This document shows positions 36,044-48,031 of a stretch of 64,000 nt of DNA, piece by piece; the stretch's first letter is position 1, and each line of letters opens with the position of its first letter. The position numbers and the translations under genes were made by a program. Source of the stretch: Erythrophleum ivorense (lineage: Eukaryota > Streptophyta > Magnoliopsida > Fabales > Fabaceae); assembly GCA_026724425.1 (NCBI GenBank), contig JAIUCV010000398.1, positions 1 through 64,000 on the forward strand. The letters run 5' to 3'. The notes under the pieces were generated by a model. That model did not search any database. It had not been told where the DNA came from and worked only from the letters and a program-made list of their open reading frames with translations.

Positions 36044-38966
36044 TGTAACAACCCAGAAAAAGAAAATAGAAAAGAAAAAGAGAAAAGGAAAGGAAAAGAG
36101 AAGCTGGAAAATTTTCGAAGAGCTGAGAATTTTATAAGTCTTCTCGCCATAGCGAGATATGGAATCGCCGTAGCGAGAATGCCTTTTCGCCGTAGCGAGT
36201 ATGTTTCTAGCTATAGCGAGTGCGGCATTCCATACAGAAACCAGTGAGTTGCTCGCCGTAGCGAAATTGTTCCCAGCTATAGCGAAGGCAGAGGTCTGGA
36301 ACAGACACGATCTCGCCATAGCGACCCCATAGCGAAGGTCGAGAATAGACACGATCTCGCCGTAGCGCAGCCATAGCGAAGGCAGAGGTCTGGAACAGAC
36401 ACGAGCTCGCCGTAGCGAGGTCACTAACTCGCTATAGCAAGAGCGGTCCAGAAAAGAGAGAAAAAGAGAATTTGACTTTTTAAAAGCTTCCAAATCTCTT
36501 CTTTCTTCTTCTAACCGACTCTAACTCGTCTTAGGAGAGAGAAAAGGGCGGAGGAGAGAGAGAGAAGCTGAAGAGAAGAGGAAAGCACAAGAAAGGTATG
36601 AATTTTCATGGCTTCCTCTTAGTTAGTTGCCCTTCTCCCCTTTTCCCCTCTTTCCTACGGTTCAGATGATAGAAATGGTTAGGTTTGAGTCTGGTTCAGA
36701 GGAGAGAGAGTGGGAAACCATTCTTGAGAGAGATTAGAAGTAGATAGTCTTCTCTTTCTTGCTTTTCCCCTTTCTTAAGAGTTGAGAAAAGAGAGGGATA
36801 GCTCATGGACCCTAGTGAGAGGAAAAGACCTAGAGTGAGAAGCTCAGTAGAGCTGATTAGAAGTGATCCCTAGCTTAAGAAGTGAGTAGTAAGGTGTTAA
36901 TTCCATGCTTTTGTGTGGTTAGGCTCAAGAGGAACTCTCCCATCTAGAAGTTGTTGTGAAACCAACAAGGGAGGAAACCATTGACAGAGCAAGTAGTAAA
37001 TAGCCAGCAAAGGTAGTTCTCTCCACTTTCTCTCATGCACAATTGTGTGTTTACATTGTCTTGCTTGTGTGTATGAATGATATGAGCTATGAGAAGTGTG
37101 TTAGCATGATTATGTGTTATGATTGAGATGATGTTTTAAATGATTGTTGGTTTGCTTGAGGAAATGGAAAAGCCAATAACCCTATAGCCAAGGTGAGGAT
37201 GAGCCGAAGCCCTAAGTTGGTTGAGCCATGTCTCCCAAAAGTGAGGTAGATTCCCAAAGAGTAAGGGTGAGTCTAAGTACCTCTAAAGTATGGGAAGGCA
37301 AATCCAAAAGCCATAAGGGAAGGGGTGAGGCCGATCCAAGTACTCAGCAAGCTCATGAATGTTATCCATGGCCATTTCACATGTTTTAAATGTTTTTCAT
37401 CATGTTTTATATGCTAACATGCCATACATGCATAATGAGACTTGTTGCATGCAATATATGTATGTTTGAATGAGAGTTGAACTACTGAGATTCTCCGAAT
37501 CTCACCCTCCCTCTCCACCATCCAACCATGCCAGGTGGCCCCAGTGAGATTAGAGATGGGAGCAACCACCATCAAGCATGAAGCTAGGGATAGAAGCTAA
37601 TGAAGAGTGTAAAGAATTCTTGTATATGTATCTTGTACATGAGATGTGAAATGTAAATGATGTATATGATGTAGCATGTACCAATGTTGTAAGACAATGT
37701 ATGTATTAATGATGAATGTATGAGAATGAGATTTATGATGAATGAAAGAGCATGGTTGAATGAGAAAGAATCCATGATAGCCTAGTATATAAGGGTGCAT
37801 AAGTGGGCATGGGGTAGTGAGTTTCCCCAATCTGAGTTATTAGACACTTGAGGCATGATTGATAGCTCCTATAGATGCTTTCTCATGTGCTCAAAGAGTC
37901 ATAGAAGTAGAAAACTTAAGATTGAACCCCATTAGCCACACTTTTGGCCAAGAAAGGGCTATTTGCACATGATGTCATAGAATAGCCATATGACCTCTTC
38001 TAGCCATGAGATTTGACATGTAGCTAGATTATGTTCAAAGCTTTCTGGGAAGCTAGAGTTCATGTCATTTAGAGGTCTATAGCATTTTCTATGATTCATC
38101 CAAGTTGACATCAGAAATTCGGATTTCAGAAAATCACTGTTCATTTGGTCAGTTTAGAAATCATGTCATCCGAGGGGAAAACGTAGTCTAATGGCTACGA
38201 AATTTTATACACAGAAACTAGATGGTCACAGTGACTTGTAGGAACTGGAAGCACCTCATTTAGAGGTCTATAGAGGAAGTTATGCAATTTCGAAGTTCCT
38301 GCCCAGAATCAGACACCCAACCAGACCCGAGGTACTGTTTCATCGGTTTCCGGGAAATTGGCTAGGTGAACTGATCTGGAGATATTTTTCTCCTCTAGCT
38401 AACATCCACATCTTTCCATAGAGATAGATTTTATGAGCATTGGATTTTTGTGGAATTAGTTAGACATTTTCAGAGTCCATATCAGTAAACTATGACAGCA
38501 AAGAAGCCCCCTCTGACCAGTGAACTATTTCGATGTCAAACGCAGAATGAGTGAGAGATTGAGACTTCTAAGTATTTTTAACATGAAATAGACGTCTCAA
38601 GCTCTCTAGAACGACCCAGATCATGCAGATACAATTTTTCTGCATTTAGTTATGAATTTCCAAAGTTAGCCCAGAAAAGAAGCAAAATCTGCCCATAGCG
38701 AAAATGCATGTCTCCAATCCCTTTTTGCTTTCCATGAGTTTTAAGCATATAGTGGGGATTGAAACAAGTCTCAATAGAGGGATTGAGCATGAGGAATCAG
38801 AGAGAGAGCTCAACCGGTCCATGTTACTTCTAAGTGGAGCTCTACCCACACATAGTGCCATAGAGAAAGAAAGCATAAGGTAGAGAAAGTGTCTCCCTTA
38901 TGAGTTCTGCATTGCCATATGGGCCAGAGGGCACGTTGGGTATGAGCTAGAGGTTAAGGTGTCACA
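36044..38966 (+). mobile_element. Element D, family P solo LTR (TSD tatat)
   Basis: 2,923 bp from TGTAACAACC to GGTGTCACA, flanked by tatat at 36039-36043 and 38967-38971. It is the least eroded family P copy: the palindrome cluster keeps many CpGs, the hairpin at 37487-37503 is perfect and the minisatellite is at 37165-37345. It is inserted in element C in the same orientation as A. A purine-rich tract of 'agaaaa' type directly follows the terminus. No coding domain; a 161-codon minus-strand frame across the cluster is a by-product of the repeats. Confidence 0.88.
36142..36442. repeat. Best-preserved palindrome cluster, with local duplication
   Basis: More than ten copies or halves of the type 'ctcgccatagcgag', 'cgccgtagcgag' and 'gctatagcgag'. 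Part of the cluster is itself duplicated: 'cagacacgatctcgcc', 'cagacacgatctcgcc' and 'cagacacgagctcgcc' occur in succession, each preceded by 'gaaggcagaggtctgga' or a close relative. C+G is far above the surrounding DNA. Confidence 0.8.
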
Positions 38967-41900
38967 TATATGATGAATGAAAGTGAAGGAAAACTTTAGG
39001 AAAAGTTTAGGAAGCCTACAGAATGAGTTGGTACCTTATGTTTCATAATATGACCTAAAGAAATAACATGTAGTTAGGCTCTTTATTTTAATTGTGTAAT
39101 GACTCCAAGAGGCTTAAAAGGAGTCAAGAATCATACATGAAAGGAAAAAATGGAGCCTAGAATTTAATTGATGGGTGTGTTTTATTAGGTGCATTCTTGG
39201 AAACATAAAGGGGTTAATGAACTAACTTAGTGCCTAAGCAAGTTGTGTGGCCTTAGAATTAATTCCATGAACCTACTTGGCTTCCATAAATTGTGTTTAG
39301 GCTAATAGAAATTATTCCCACACCTTTGTGTGTGTGAGGCCGAAGAAGGGAAAGGAAATTCAAGAGAAAAACTGTGTGTTTGCTTCCAAGGTAGTTCACT
39401 TCTCCTTCTTTCATGCATGAATGTATGCTTGGCTTGTCTTTGAATGTGTGTATGTATATTTTAAGCCATGAAAAGTATTCTAGCATGATTTCATATGCCA
39501 TGGTACCATGATGATGCATTATTTTTTCAAATGATATTTGTTATGCTTGCTTTAGTTTGCTTGAGTGTGGTGAAACTAAGAACCCTTAGCCATGATGAGG
39601 ATGAGCTAAGAACCCTTAAAGTTTAGTTGAGACAAAGTTAAGAGTCTCCCAAAAATGAGGTTGACTCCCAAGAGTATGGTTGAATCCAAAAACCTCTTAA
39701 AGAATGGGTAAGGCAAGTCCAAAATTCATAAGTGAATGGGTGAGGCTATTTCACTTGCTTGGCAAGCCTATGTATGCTATGTATGACTTGTTCAAATGCC
39801 AAGAATACTTCTTGAATGATTGCACACTTCATGATGCTCATGCATGCATTTGTAAGACTTGTTTTGTATCTTTTATGTGTGATTGAAAGGGAGATGAGCT
39901 ACTAGGATTTTTGAATCTCATTCCCTCCTCTCCAATGTTTTAACATGTTAGGTGGACTAAGAGAGCAAGGGAATGGAAGCTAACCACATGAGAAATGAGA
40001 GCATGACACTAAAGTGTATAGATTTTGTTACTTTAAGACCACATGGATGGAAAATGATATAATCTATGGTTGTATATATCCTGTGTTGTTATGAACATGT
40101 ATAATTATGTTAATGTATCATGTATAAGTGAGAGATAAGGTTGTATGTATGGAAATGCACATTTTGGTTATGTAATGGCAAATTTGCATTATGAAAGTGT
40201 ATGTACAAATGCAAGTGGGATGGCCAAATTGAGATGCATAAGGTTTGGGACCACTTGGGCAATTCATACAAGTCATATTCATACTTTTAGACTTGCCCAA
40301 GAGGTACCAAATATCAAGGGAATTCATTTGGACACTTTGGTATCTTATATGGAGTAAAAATTGACTATATTGGAAACCTATACCACTTTTTGTCTAAATG
40401 GACTCTTCTTGATCTGAGATTTGACATAAAATTAGCGTTTGTTGAGAGCTTTCTTGGGAAGCTAAAGTGAAAAATTTTTGGAAGTCTATGGAATATTTGA
40501 TGAATTTTCAAAGTTGAAAAAAATTTTGATTTTGGTCATATTATTGTTCATACTAGTCCGAAAATGATTTATGTCACTTAAGGGTCAAATGATGTCCAAT
40601 TGCCATAAAATTTTATAAGAAGAAACTAGACATTCCCAGTGACTTATGCCGACTGAAAAACCCCATTTGGATGTCTAGAGAGGAAGATATGAATATTTTA
40701 AGATTCTGCCTAGTATCAAGCGTTCAAACTGACCTCAGGTACTGTTTGATTAGTTTTTTATACCTGGACGTGCCTAAACTGGTCTGGAATTATTTTTTTC
40801 CTCTAACTAACATCTGTAGCTTTTTAGATTGGTTTGCATGGATTGGATTTTTGTGGAATTAATTGGACATTTTTGAAGTTTGTTGTAAAAACCTATAATA
40901 GTACTAGTAGCCAATCATACCACTGCACCTTTTCAAATGTCAAACATTTTTTGTGTTGTGTTTCATGGCCTAAACATATTTTTAGCATAAAGTAGACATA
41001 TGTAGCTTTCCAAAATGTTAAATAATGCATGATTTTTATTTTTCTAGAATTAGTTATAATTTTCCAAATTTGTGACAAAAAAGGGAGAATTCTAGCTGAA
41101 AATGCATTCACAAATTTTATGCTTCTCTTTGCTATCCACGAGTTTTAGTCCACTTTTAGTGATGAAAATGAGTTGTATCTATATAATTAAATATGAGAAT
41201 GTGATACATGAGCTCACCTGGTCCACAAGACACCAAATGAAATTTTCATACACAACACAACGCTAAAATAATCAATATTTTGTATGCCATTTCTTATGAT
41301 TTTCATAAAGTGCATGGTATGAGGCATGAGAATTACATGAGAGAGGCTAAGAAATTATGGTGTTATATATAAAGCTAATGAAAGTATAAGCATGCTTCCA
41401 TTGTTAATTTTGTGCTTTATTTGATATGTCTAGGCCAAACAAGTGAGATTTCATTCAAGTGTAAGTGTAAAGCCATGGACGAGGAGAAAGAAACAAAAGA
41501 AAACTAGTTGAAACTCTTGGATCAAGGTATCTTCTCCTCTATTCTTGTATATGTATGCTTGGTTTGCTTTAGTGTCTTGGATTGCTTGCATGTATTATTT
41601 GCGAATTATGTGTGTTGTTGATTGCTTGATATTCATATGCAATTACATGACATTCATTTGCATTTAGATTGAATTGCCTCTTGATAGGTGAAGTTGTGCC
41701 AAAAGACCCTTAATAATGGGTGAGGTGAAATTAAAAGTCCTTTGGAAATGGCTGAAGCTAGGCCAAAAGCCCTAATCGTGGATGAGGCTAAGTCAAAAGC
41801 CCTTACAAGAGGGTGAGGCTAAACCAAAAATCCTTAATTGTGGGGTAAGATTAAACCAAAAGTATTTAAAGCATGAAATTATTCTTGATGGAGCCATGGA

Positions 41901-43058
41901 ATGTTTAAAGCATGAATATGGTCCATATATGGTTGTATGACATACATACTTGCATCTTGGGTCTTGAGTAAGTCCTATATGTATGCTTAAATATTGGATT
42001 AGTTATTGAGATTCTTTGAATCTTACTTTTCCTCTATCTTTACTAACCATAGCTAGGTGGCTTTCAATGAAACAAGAATGATAAACAAAAGGCCTAAGAA
42101 GAGCTACTTTGACAATGGGATTTGTTTTAAGGCATATTCATGAATATATGAATATATACTTGTATATTTTGATGTATGAACATGCCAACACATTTAAAAG
42201 TGCTAGACTATGATATAAAGACCATTTATGGGTTGTAATATGCAATATAAAGCAATTTGGTATGAGTTCTTAGATGTATGTATGTAATCTTGCATGTGGA
42301 AAGGTGATTTTGAGTTGTATAGCAATTATGACATATTGAACCATCCATACATGATGCTAATGTGGATTGAAGCTTGCTCAAAAGAAAAATAGCATTTTAG
42401 AGCTCATTTAGTACTATTTAAAACCAAAATTTGGTCCATTTAAACCATAAAATGTCTATTTACCCTTAATAGCCCAAATGAGCGATTCTTGGGCTAAAAT
42501 TTGACAAAAAATTAGAGGATATTGAGAGCTTTTCACTTAGCCAAAGATCATAATTTTTAAAACTTTATAAAATATTTCATGAATTTTTTAAGTTGGCTGA
42601 ATTATGTAGAAAATTTTAATATACTGTTCACATAGTGCAGTTTTGGATTTCATAGGTTTTGAGAGGCCAAATGGATTCATTTTGACTTGATATTTTTACA
42701 GTAGATAGCTTCATCACAAGATTTTTAAGGACACTTGCTTTGCATTAATTGGAGTTGTATAGCTCAAGTTATGAATTTTTAAAGTTTGGATCAAATTAGG
42801 TATTCAAGGGATGAAAATGCACATTTAGCTTGTTTCATGGATTTGGTTCTTGTTTATGTGTTACATGGATTATAACAAATTAGTTTAGCATGAATTTGAG
42901 GATTGAAACTGTAAAAATCCTTGTTTATGCATAAATGTGCTATTTAAGGCTTTTAGTAACAAGAAATTCCACTGCTAAAGGTGTGTATATGACATTTTGC
43001 TACCGAGGACGAATATAGTATGGAATATATGCACAATACATGATGGTTTGACACCATG

Positions 43059-43492
43059 TGTTCCTCAAAGTTATTCTAGTACTAGGCATAAGGCCTTATA
43101 TTAAATCAAGAAAGCTCAGTTCTTGTTATCTTAGTTCCTTTCAAATCCTTGAATGGATAGAACCCATGGCTTATAAAGTGGCTTTACCTCCTAATTTAGC
43201 CTAATTGCATGATGTGTTCCATGTATCATAGTTGAAAAAGTATCACCTGAACCCTTCACATGCATTGAGCATGAGAATGTGTATCTTTAAGATAACTTAT
43301 CTTATGTGGTTGAACCAAAAAGGATATTGAACTTGAAAGTTAAACAACTATGTAACAAGAACATCCTCTTGATGAAAGTGGTATGAAAAGGATTAACTCC
43401 TAATGAAGCAATTTGGGAAATAAAGAAAGCAATGAGAAAGACTATATGGCACTCTTTGAATAAGGTACGTCTAATTTTGAGACAAAATTCCT
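43059..43492 (+). pseudogene. Integrase C-terminus and chromodomain-like tail
   Basis: Continues the gypsy integrase after element E. 'HVFLKV' directly follows the target duplication, then 'PMAYKVALPPNLA', a stop, 'LHDVFHVS', a stop and 'LKKYHLNPSHAL' match the usual G-P-V-A-Y-R-L-A-L-P-P and H-D-V-F-H-V-S-M-L-R-K-Y motifs. Further on, 'VEPKRIL' and 'EAIWEIKKAMRK' resemble the chromovirus tail that reads as a degenerate chromodomain, a module thought to direct integration to heterochromatin. Several stops; nonfunctional. Confidence 0.8.
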
Positions 43493-43504
43493 AAAAGGAC
43501 AGAA
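43493..43504 (+). promoter_or_regulatory. Polypurine tract
   Basis: AAAAGGACAGAA directly precedes the 3' LTR start TGTAACATCCC. It is the expected plus-strand primer position; the single C makes it imperfect. Confidence 0.75.
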
Positions 43505-46500
43505 TGTAACATCCCAAAATTAATTAAGTTGAATTATGAAGAATTGAGGATTTAATTTTGAAAATAAGGAATCATTATGAGAAATTTGAAAAAAAAACTA
43601 TGGAAAGTAGACATTTTTAAGGAAAACAATTATTTTGGACATTATGAGGCAAATGATCATTGTTGAGCAATTTTTGTTTAAAATAAAATGTTTTTATGGA
43701 TTTGAATCAATTAGGTTAAAATTTAATTAGAGCTCCATGACTAATTTACTAACAGTAAGAATAATTTCTAGAAGTCTAATTTAATTTTAACTAGACCCAA
43801 TTTAATTGGACTAAAGGCTCATGGGTTAGTCCATATTTCTTTAAGACCCTAAGAGTGGGCTACCACTTATCATTTGTACTAGAGAATTATGGATAGTAGA
43901 GGCAAGGAAAGGCAAAATGCAAATAAAGAGGGAGCTAGGGTTTTTCATCATCTTGGCTCTAAACTACACACTTAGAGGGAGATTTAGCCAGAGCAAATTA
44001 TATAAAAATTGATCCTTTCATCTTCCTCTTCATTTTAGTCTAATTGATTTTCCATTTGGTGGAGATTCACCTAAACCCTAGACTTGAAATGTGTGCTCTT
44101 AGTGTTTCTTGCTTGATTTTTAGAGCTTGAAGTTAGAGAAACTATAGAGTAAGATTTTCCTCCATTTTGATGTGTTATTATGCCTGAAATTGACCCCAAT
44201 GACTAATTTTCATGTTAGGTTCTATTATTGTGCGAAAATGCAAGGAAATTGGTGTGACCCATTGTGGTTTCTAGGTTAGAAGGCTCAAGTCCATACATTG
44301 ATCTCATTGGAGGTATGGGTAAGTGTCCTTTAAGTAGTTCTTAATGATTGGAATTAATGGGTGTCTGATTCTTATAGTGAATTATGACTAAGAATTGAAT
44401 TTCAAATAATTTAGGATCCTTAGAATGTTTGGCACTAGTTGAGAGCTCTTGAGGAATTTGGCTATTAAGTGAGGTAACTAGGGATTTTAATTCCATATTT
44501 ATATTCATGTTAATCTTATATTTACTAAAATGATGTGTTTTCCATGTTAAATGATTGGTTTGGCAACTTGTTGTTGTTAGACCTTAATTGTGTCCTACTA
44601 TGATCATGCTTCTACTCATGCATTGTGCCATGAGCATGCACTAAGTTGTGATCGTACTCATTGGAAATGCATAAAGCCATAAGTGTGCTCAAAGGGAGTT
44701 AATTATCCTGTTTCCTAATATACCTATTCTAAGTGACGGCTTCCCTTGTGACTTGGTTTCTTAGTCGGGCCCTTTTTCCTTTGTTTTTTACCATTAACAT
44801 GTTGCATATAATTGCCAGTATAGGATAGTGGTTACTGGTAGTCAAACTTGTTTATTATTGATTTATTTGATATGTTACTGGTATTTCTCTCTCTATATAT
44901 AACCTTTATGTTGATTATAAGATACATATTAATAAAATTGCTCTTGGTTATTAGGATTTGCATCTCACCCTTATTAATAGGCTAACAATTTTAGGTGAAA
45001 GTTCTTTGATTAAAGAAAATGGGAAGCAAGTGGATAACCATCCGTTTTCTAAGGCCTTGTATGGGATTTCTGTGCTTGGACATTTTAATTAGTGTAAATG
45101 CTAATTTTGAAACTTATTTTGTATAGCATCATGATGCATTCATATTATCAAGTGCTTAATGTTTTGTAACTTGGGTTTGAACCTCAATGCAGGCTAGACT
45201 TTAATTTTATAATGAATGGGATGTAATTACATTTTTTGGAGTAAATATGAATTGATTTGAAATGTATGAAGAATTGCTTCTCAATAAGAGGTTATGATTA
45301 TGACATTAATGGCATTCCTAGCTTTGGTTCTATTATATGGTTTCTGTTGTTATATATGCATTGTGTGGGATTTGGGATGTGCCATAACCATAAATCTGCA
45401 TGAGGTTTTTTAGAGTTTTAAGGGTAGGAACATGTTTAATTGGCCTATTGAAACTTGCTCTAAGTGGTATGAAGTTAGTAGGTAGAGAAATGCACAATTT
45501 AGGTTGTCATATGAGGCTCCATATGCTATTTTGCTATCAATTAGTCTAATTAATCATTAGGTCCTTAAATGATATAAGTTTATAAACTAAGGTCTATAGG
45601 AGGTTATATGCCATAAAAACATTGCATTTTAGCCATAGAAAGGTCCTAGAATTCAATTAGAGGTAGTGGTAATTGGTTGGGATGCATATTTAAGAGTTTA
45701 AGATTAATGGGTAATCAAGTTGCAGCCAAATCACCTTTGAGTTGCCACCAAAGTGAGTTGGAGGAGTGGCAAAGGCTAAGTGCACAGTGGCACAAAGGTT
45801 TTTGGCCATGACATGACACGAGAATTTAGGGGAGATATGCTCCAAAGAGCAATCGCCACACAGCAACATTAAGGCTCGTCATGGTGAGACTTGAGTGGAT
45901 TTCTAAAAGTGTTAGTTGAAAGCAATCTCATTGCAATGCAATCATCTTAATCCATAGCGATAATCATGAGGGAGTGAACAATGGGTTCTTAAGAGATATC
46001 TTGCCATGGCACAAGTAGACTTAGCCGTGACGAGACACGAATGTGTGTGTTAGTTCTAGGGACTTGAAGGTTGCCTCACTGTAGCACAGGTGAACTGAGT
46101 TGTGGCGAGAATCATGTAAAGTGTGGATTTTGTCTCAAAACCTTGGTTTAGTTGTAGCATGAGTTTTCTAAGTCATGGCACAAATATGAAATTTTGGTTT
46201 TTGAGGTTCCAAAGGCCAAATTGGCCACAACCTAACCATCCTAATCTGTAGCCTAAGTCTTGTAAGTTCCAATTTAGCCATAAGGACGTGGTTTCCAACA
46301 TGTTAGAGAGAAATAGTGACTAATAGCCCTACATATATAAGTTTGTATGCTACTTGGCTACATTTTGAATGGGATGGAAGTGTTGATGAGAATATTATTT
46401 TCTTATAAATATAAATCCTCTTTTATATTTTGATGGTGATTATTGATGATTAAAAGGTATAAATTTTCTTGTAGTTTCACTTGTTGCTAACTCATTATCC

Positions 46501-46577
46501 TAATTAACTCTTTAATTATGCCTGATTAGAAATGCACTTGTGTATAATTAGCTTAATTAAGAGTAAAGGTAGTTACA
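43505..46577 (+). repeat. Gypsy 3' LTR, uninterrupted
   Basis: 3,073 bp, TGTAACATCCC to GTAGTTACA. It is the only intact LTR of this element and shows the empty site of the insertion in its sister (aggct at 45514-45518). It has an 'aggatttgcatctcacc' relic of the hairpin near 44956 and a cluster of GCCATGGC-like words at 45740-46200. It begins with 'aattaattaagttgaattatg', shared in type with F. Confidence 0.87.
45740..46200. repeat. Cluster of GCCATGGC / GCCGTGACGAG words
   Basis: Repeated 'ggccatgacatgacacgag', 'cgtcatggtgag', 'tccatagcgat', 'gccatggcac', 'gccgtgacgagacacga', 'gttgtggcgag' and 'gtcatggcac' at intervals of some 40-90 bp. These resemble decayed forms of the family P core (gc-cat/tat-agcgag). 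A parallel cluster is at 51885-52135 in F. Confidence 0.5.
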
Positions 46578-46733
46578 AAAGGGAAATTGTTATTTGAATA
46601 AGTTTTTCTCCTCCTATGATGATTTCTTTAATGAAAGGAACTTTGTGAATAGAATTGAATGGAAAATTTATAAAATTAGCCATCCAAATATGCCTTAAAA
46701 TCACCCATTAACAGAGTATTAAAAGAGTGACAC
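46578..46733. other. Unassigned spacer between gypsy and F
   Basis: 156 bp of AT-rich DNA with nothing recognisable. It is the right flank of the gypsy element and the left flank of F. Confidence 0.5.
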
Positions 46734-48031
46734 TGTAACACCCTAAAATTAATTAAGACGTTAATCATGGGTTAGACATAATTAAGAATAATTATTACAA
46801 AATAATTGGGCAAGTTATGTGAATAGAAATTATAAAGAGATAAATTATTAATATAGGTTTGAGATTTAATTGGGTTAGAAACCTCATCTAGGCCCAAATT
46901 AAATTAAGTAGGCCATGACTAGAGATTAATGGAGGCCCAATGACTATGGGTGTAGACCCAACTTTTTATTATGAGACTTGGCCCAAGAGAAAGCACCTAG
47001 TAATTGCCCAATCTGATTTAGTAAGATAGAGGCCCAAGACCCAACTTACATGAACTCTTATAGCTGGCCCAACATTTATTATATAGACCTAAGTTAGAGT
47101 AACTCTTGAAATTTAGCCTAACCCAATTAGAATTTTATAGCCCAACTCATGAAATCTAGCCCAATAAGCATAAGTTTTGAAACTCATGGATGTGGGCTTT
47201 TGGGTCAACCTATAACCCACCGAGGACCTAACTTAAACGTAACTAAGCCTTACACACCTTCAGCCCCTCCCCCTATTCTACAGAAAAACAAAATATAAGA
47301 AGCAAATTCGGAGGTCTCTTGGAAGCTAGGGTTTCCACCACCTTCTTGGCCCCATTTCCCCTATCTATATCATAATTCAGCTAAGATGAGTGTTATATAA
47401 CTTGACCCTCTCTTCTTTCACTACATTTTAACCTAATTAGTTTTTTGTTTGGAGTATTTAACCCACACCCAAAATTTGAAACTTGTTGATTGGTGTTTTC
47501 ATAGTGAAATTTCGAAGGTTGAGGATAGAAGAGTTGTTAGGTAAGTATAAACTCCTTATTTGGATGCTTTTCCCATAGTTGATTTTTAGTATGGGTATTA
47601 ATTTTGTGCAAAATTACAAAGAGATGAAGGTGAAACAATGAAATTTCTAGGCTTAATGACTCAAATTCGAATTTTGGAATATCTCATGTCGTGTGCTTAG
47701 TAGTTGAGGCTCAACTCAATCCATTTAACCTCTTGGGTGTATGGATAAGTGTTTCATTTTCTCTTGTGTGGTGTATGTGCTGAATTCCCACATTTTGTAT
47801 TGACTTTTGCTCATAGAATGCAAAAATAGAGTTGTGGGGAATAAATCATGGTGAGCTTTGATATATGGGTCCTAAATTGGTGCAATAGATCATTATTAAG
47901 CTTAGGTAAGAAGTTCTTAACGATTTCTTGTTAAGATTAATCTGTAGATAGGGAGAATTTCCTTGCTAATGATAGTTAAATGATAATAATCATGCTTATG
48001 TTAGGCTTGGTATACTTTGGATCATGGTGAT

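Larger units (their letters stand above)
24743..41367 (+). mobile_element. Element C, family Q solo LTR (TSD tataa)
   Basis: It begins TGTAATGTCCAG and ends ATGGTGTTATA (an eroded TTACA), flanked by tataa at 24738-24742 and 41368-41372. Net length is about 3,670 bp after subtracting A and D with their duplications. Its three exposed parts are 24743-25705, 35733-36043 and 38972-41367. They join into an order collinear with element I, whose uninterrupted sequence at about 59320 and 59636 shows both target sites. Minisatellite at 39565-39755. Confidence 0.87.
23735..43053 (+). mobile_element. Element E, solo LTR (TSD ccatg) holding nested C
   Basis: It begins TGTAATATC and ends GGTTTGACA, flanked by ccatg at 23730-23734 and 43054-43058. 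Removing it restores the integrase motif around D-H-V-F-L, an independent proof of the boundaries. Net length without C is about 2,689 bp. The minisatellite is at 41680-41870, followed by the hairpin 'gagattctttgaatctta' near 42009. No coding domains. Relatives lie at 1-908, 909-3344 and 11731-19317. Confidence 0.87.
6925..46577 (+). mobile_element. Ty3/gypsy chromovirus (Tekay/Del-like), degenerate and nested-into
   Basis: A complete LTR-to-LTR retrotransposon frame is visible: 5' LTR (6925-19645), a primer-binding site complementary to initiator Met tRNA, gag with a CCHC knuckle, protease, RT, RNase H, integrase, a chromodomain-like tail, a polypurine tract and a 3' LTR (43505-46577). The order PR-RT-RH-IN and the '-PYRMAP-' RT motif place it in Ty3/gypsy; the tail after integrase suggests a chromovirus. 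The 39.7 kb span is inflated by insertions in the 5' LTR and by element E inside integrase. Net length is about 10 kb. All coding domains carry stops and frameshifts, so it cannot make its own proteins. The two LTRs differ at roughly one base in ten by eye, so the insertion is old. Flanking pentamers (agaaa / aaagg) do not match. Confidence 0.88.

Noticed and set aside
36008..36493. A 161-codon minus-strand open frame, the longest in the window
   Set aside because: It runs across the palindrome cluster and its low-complexity purine tract in element D. The repeated R-Y-G-E and A-I-A-R-N words mirror the DNA repeat; no domain, and other family P copies do not keep the frame.
6920..46582. TSD of the large gypsy element (agaaa / aaagg)
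   Set aside because: The pentamers do not match at enough positions. Either one flank has mutated or been rearranged, or the 5' start has shifted by the small TA insertion.
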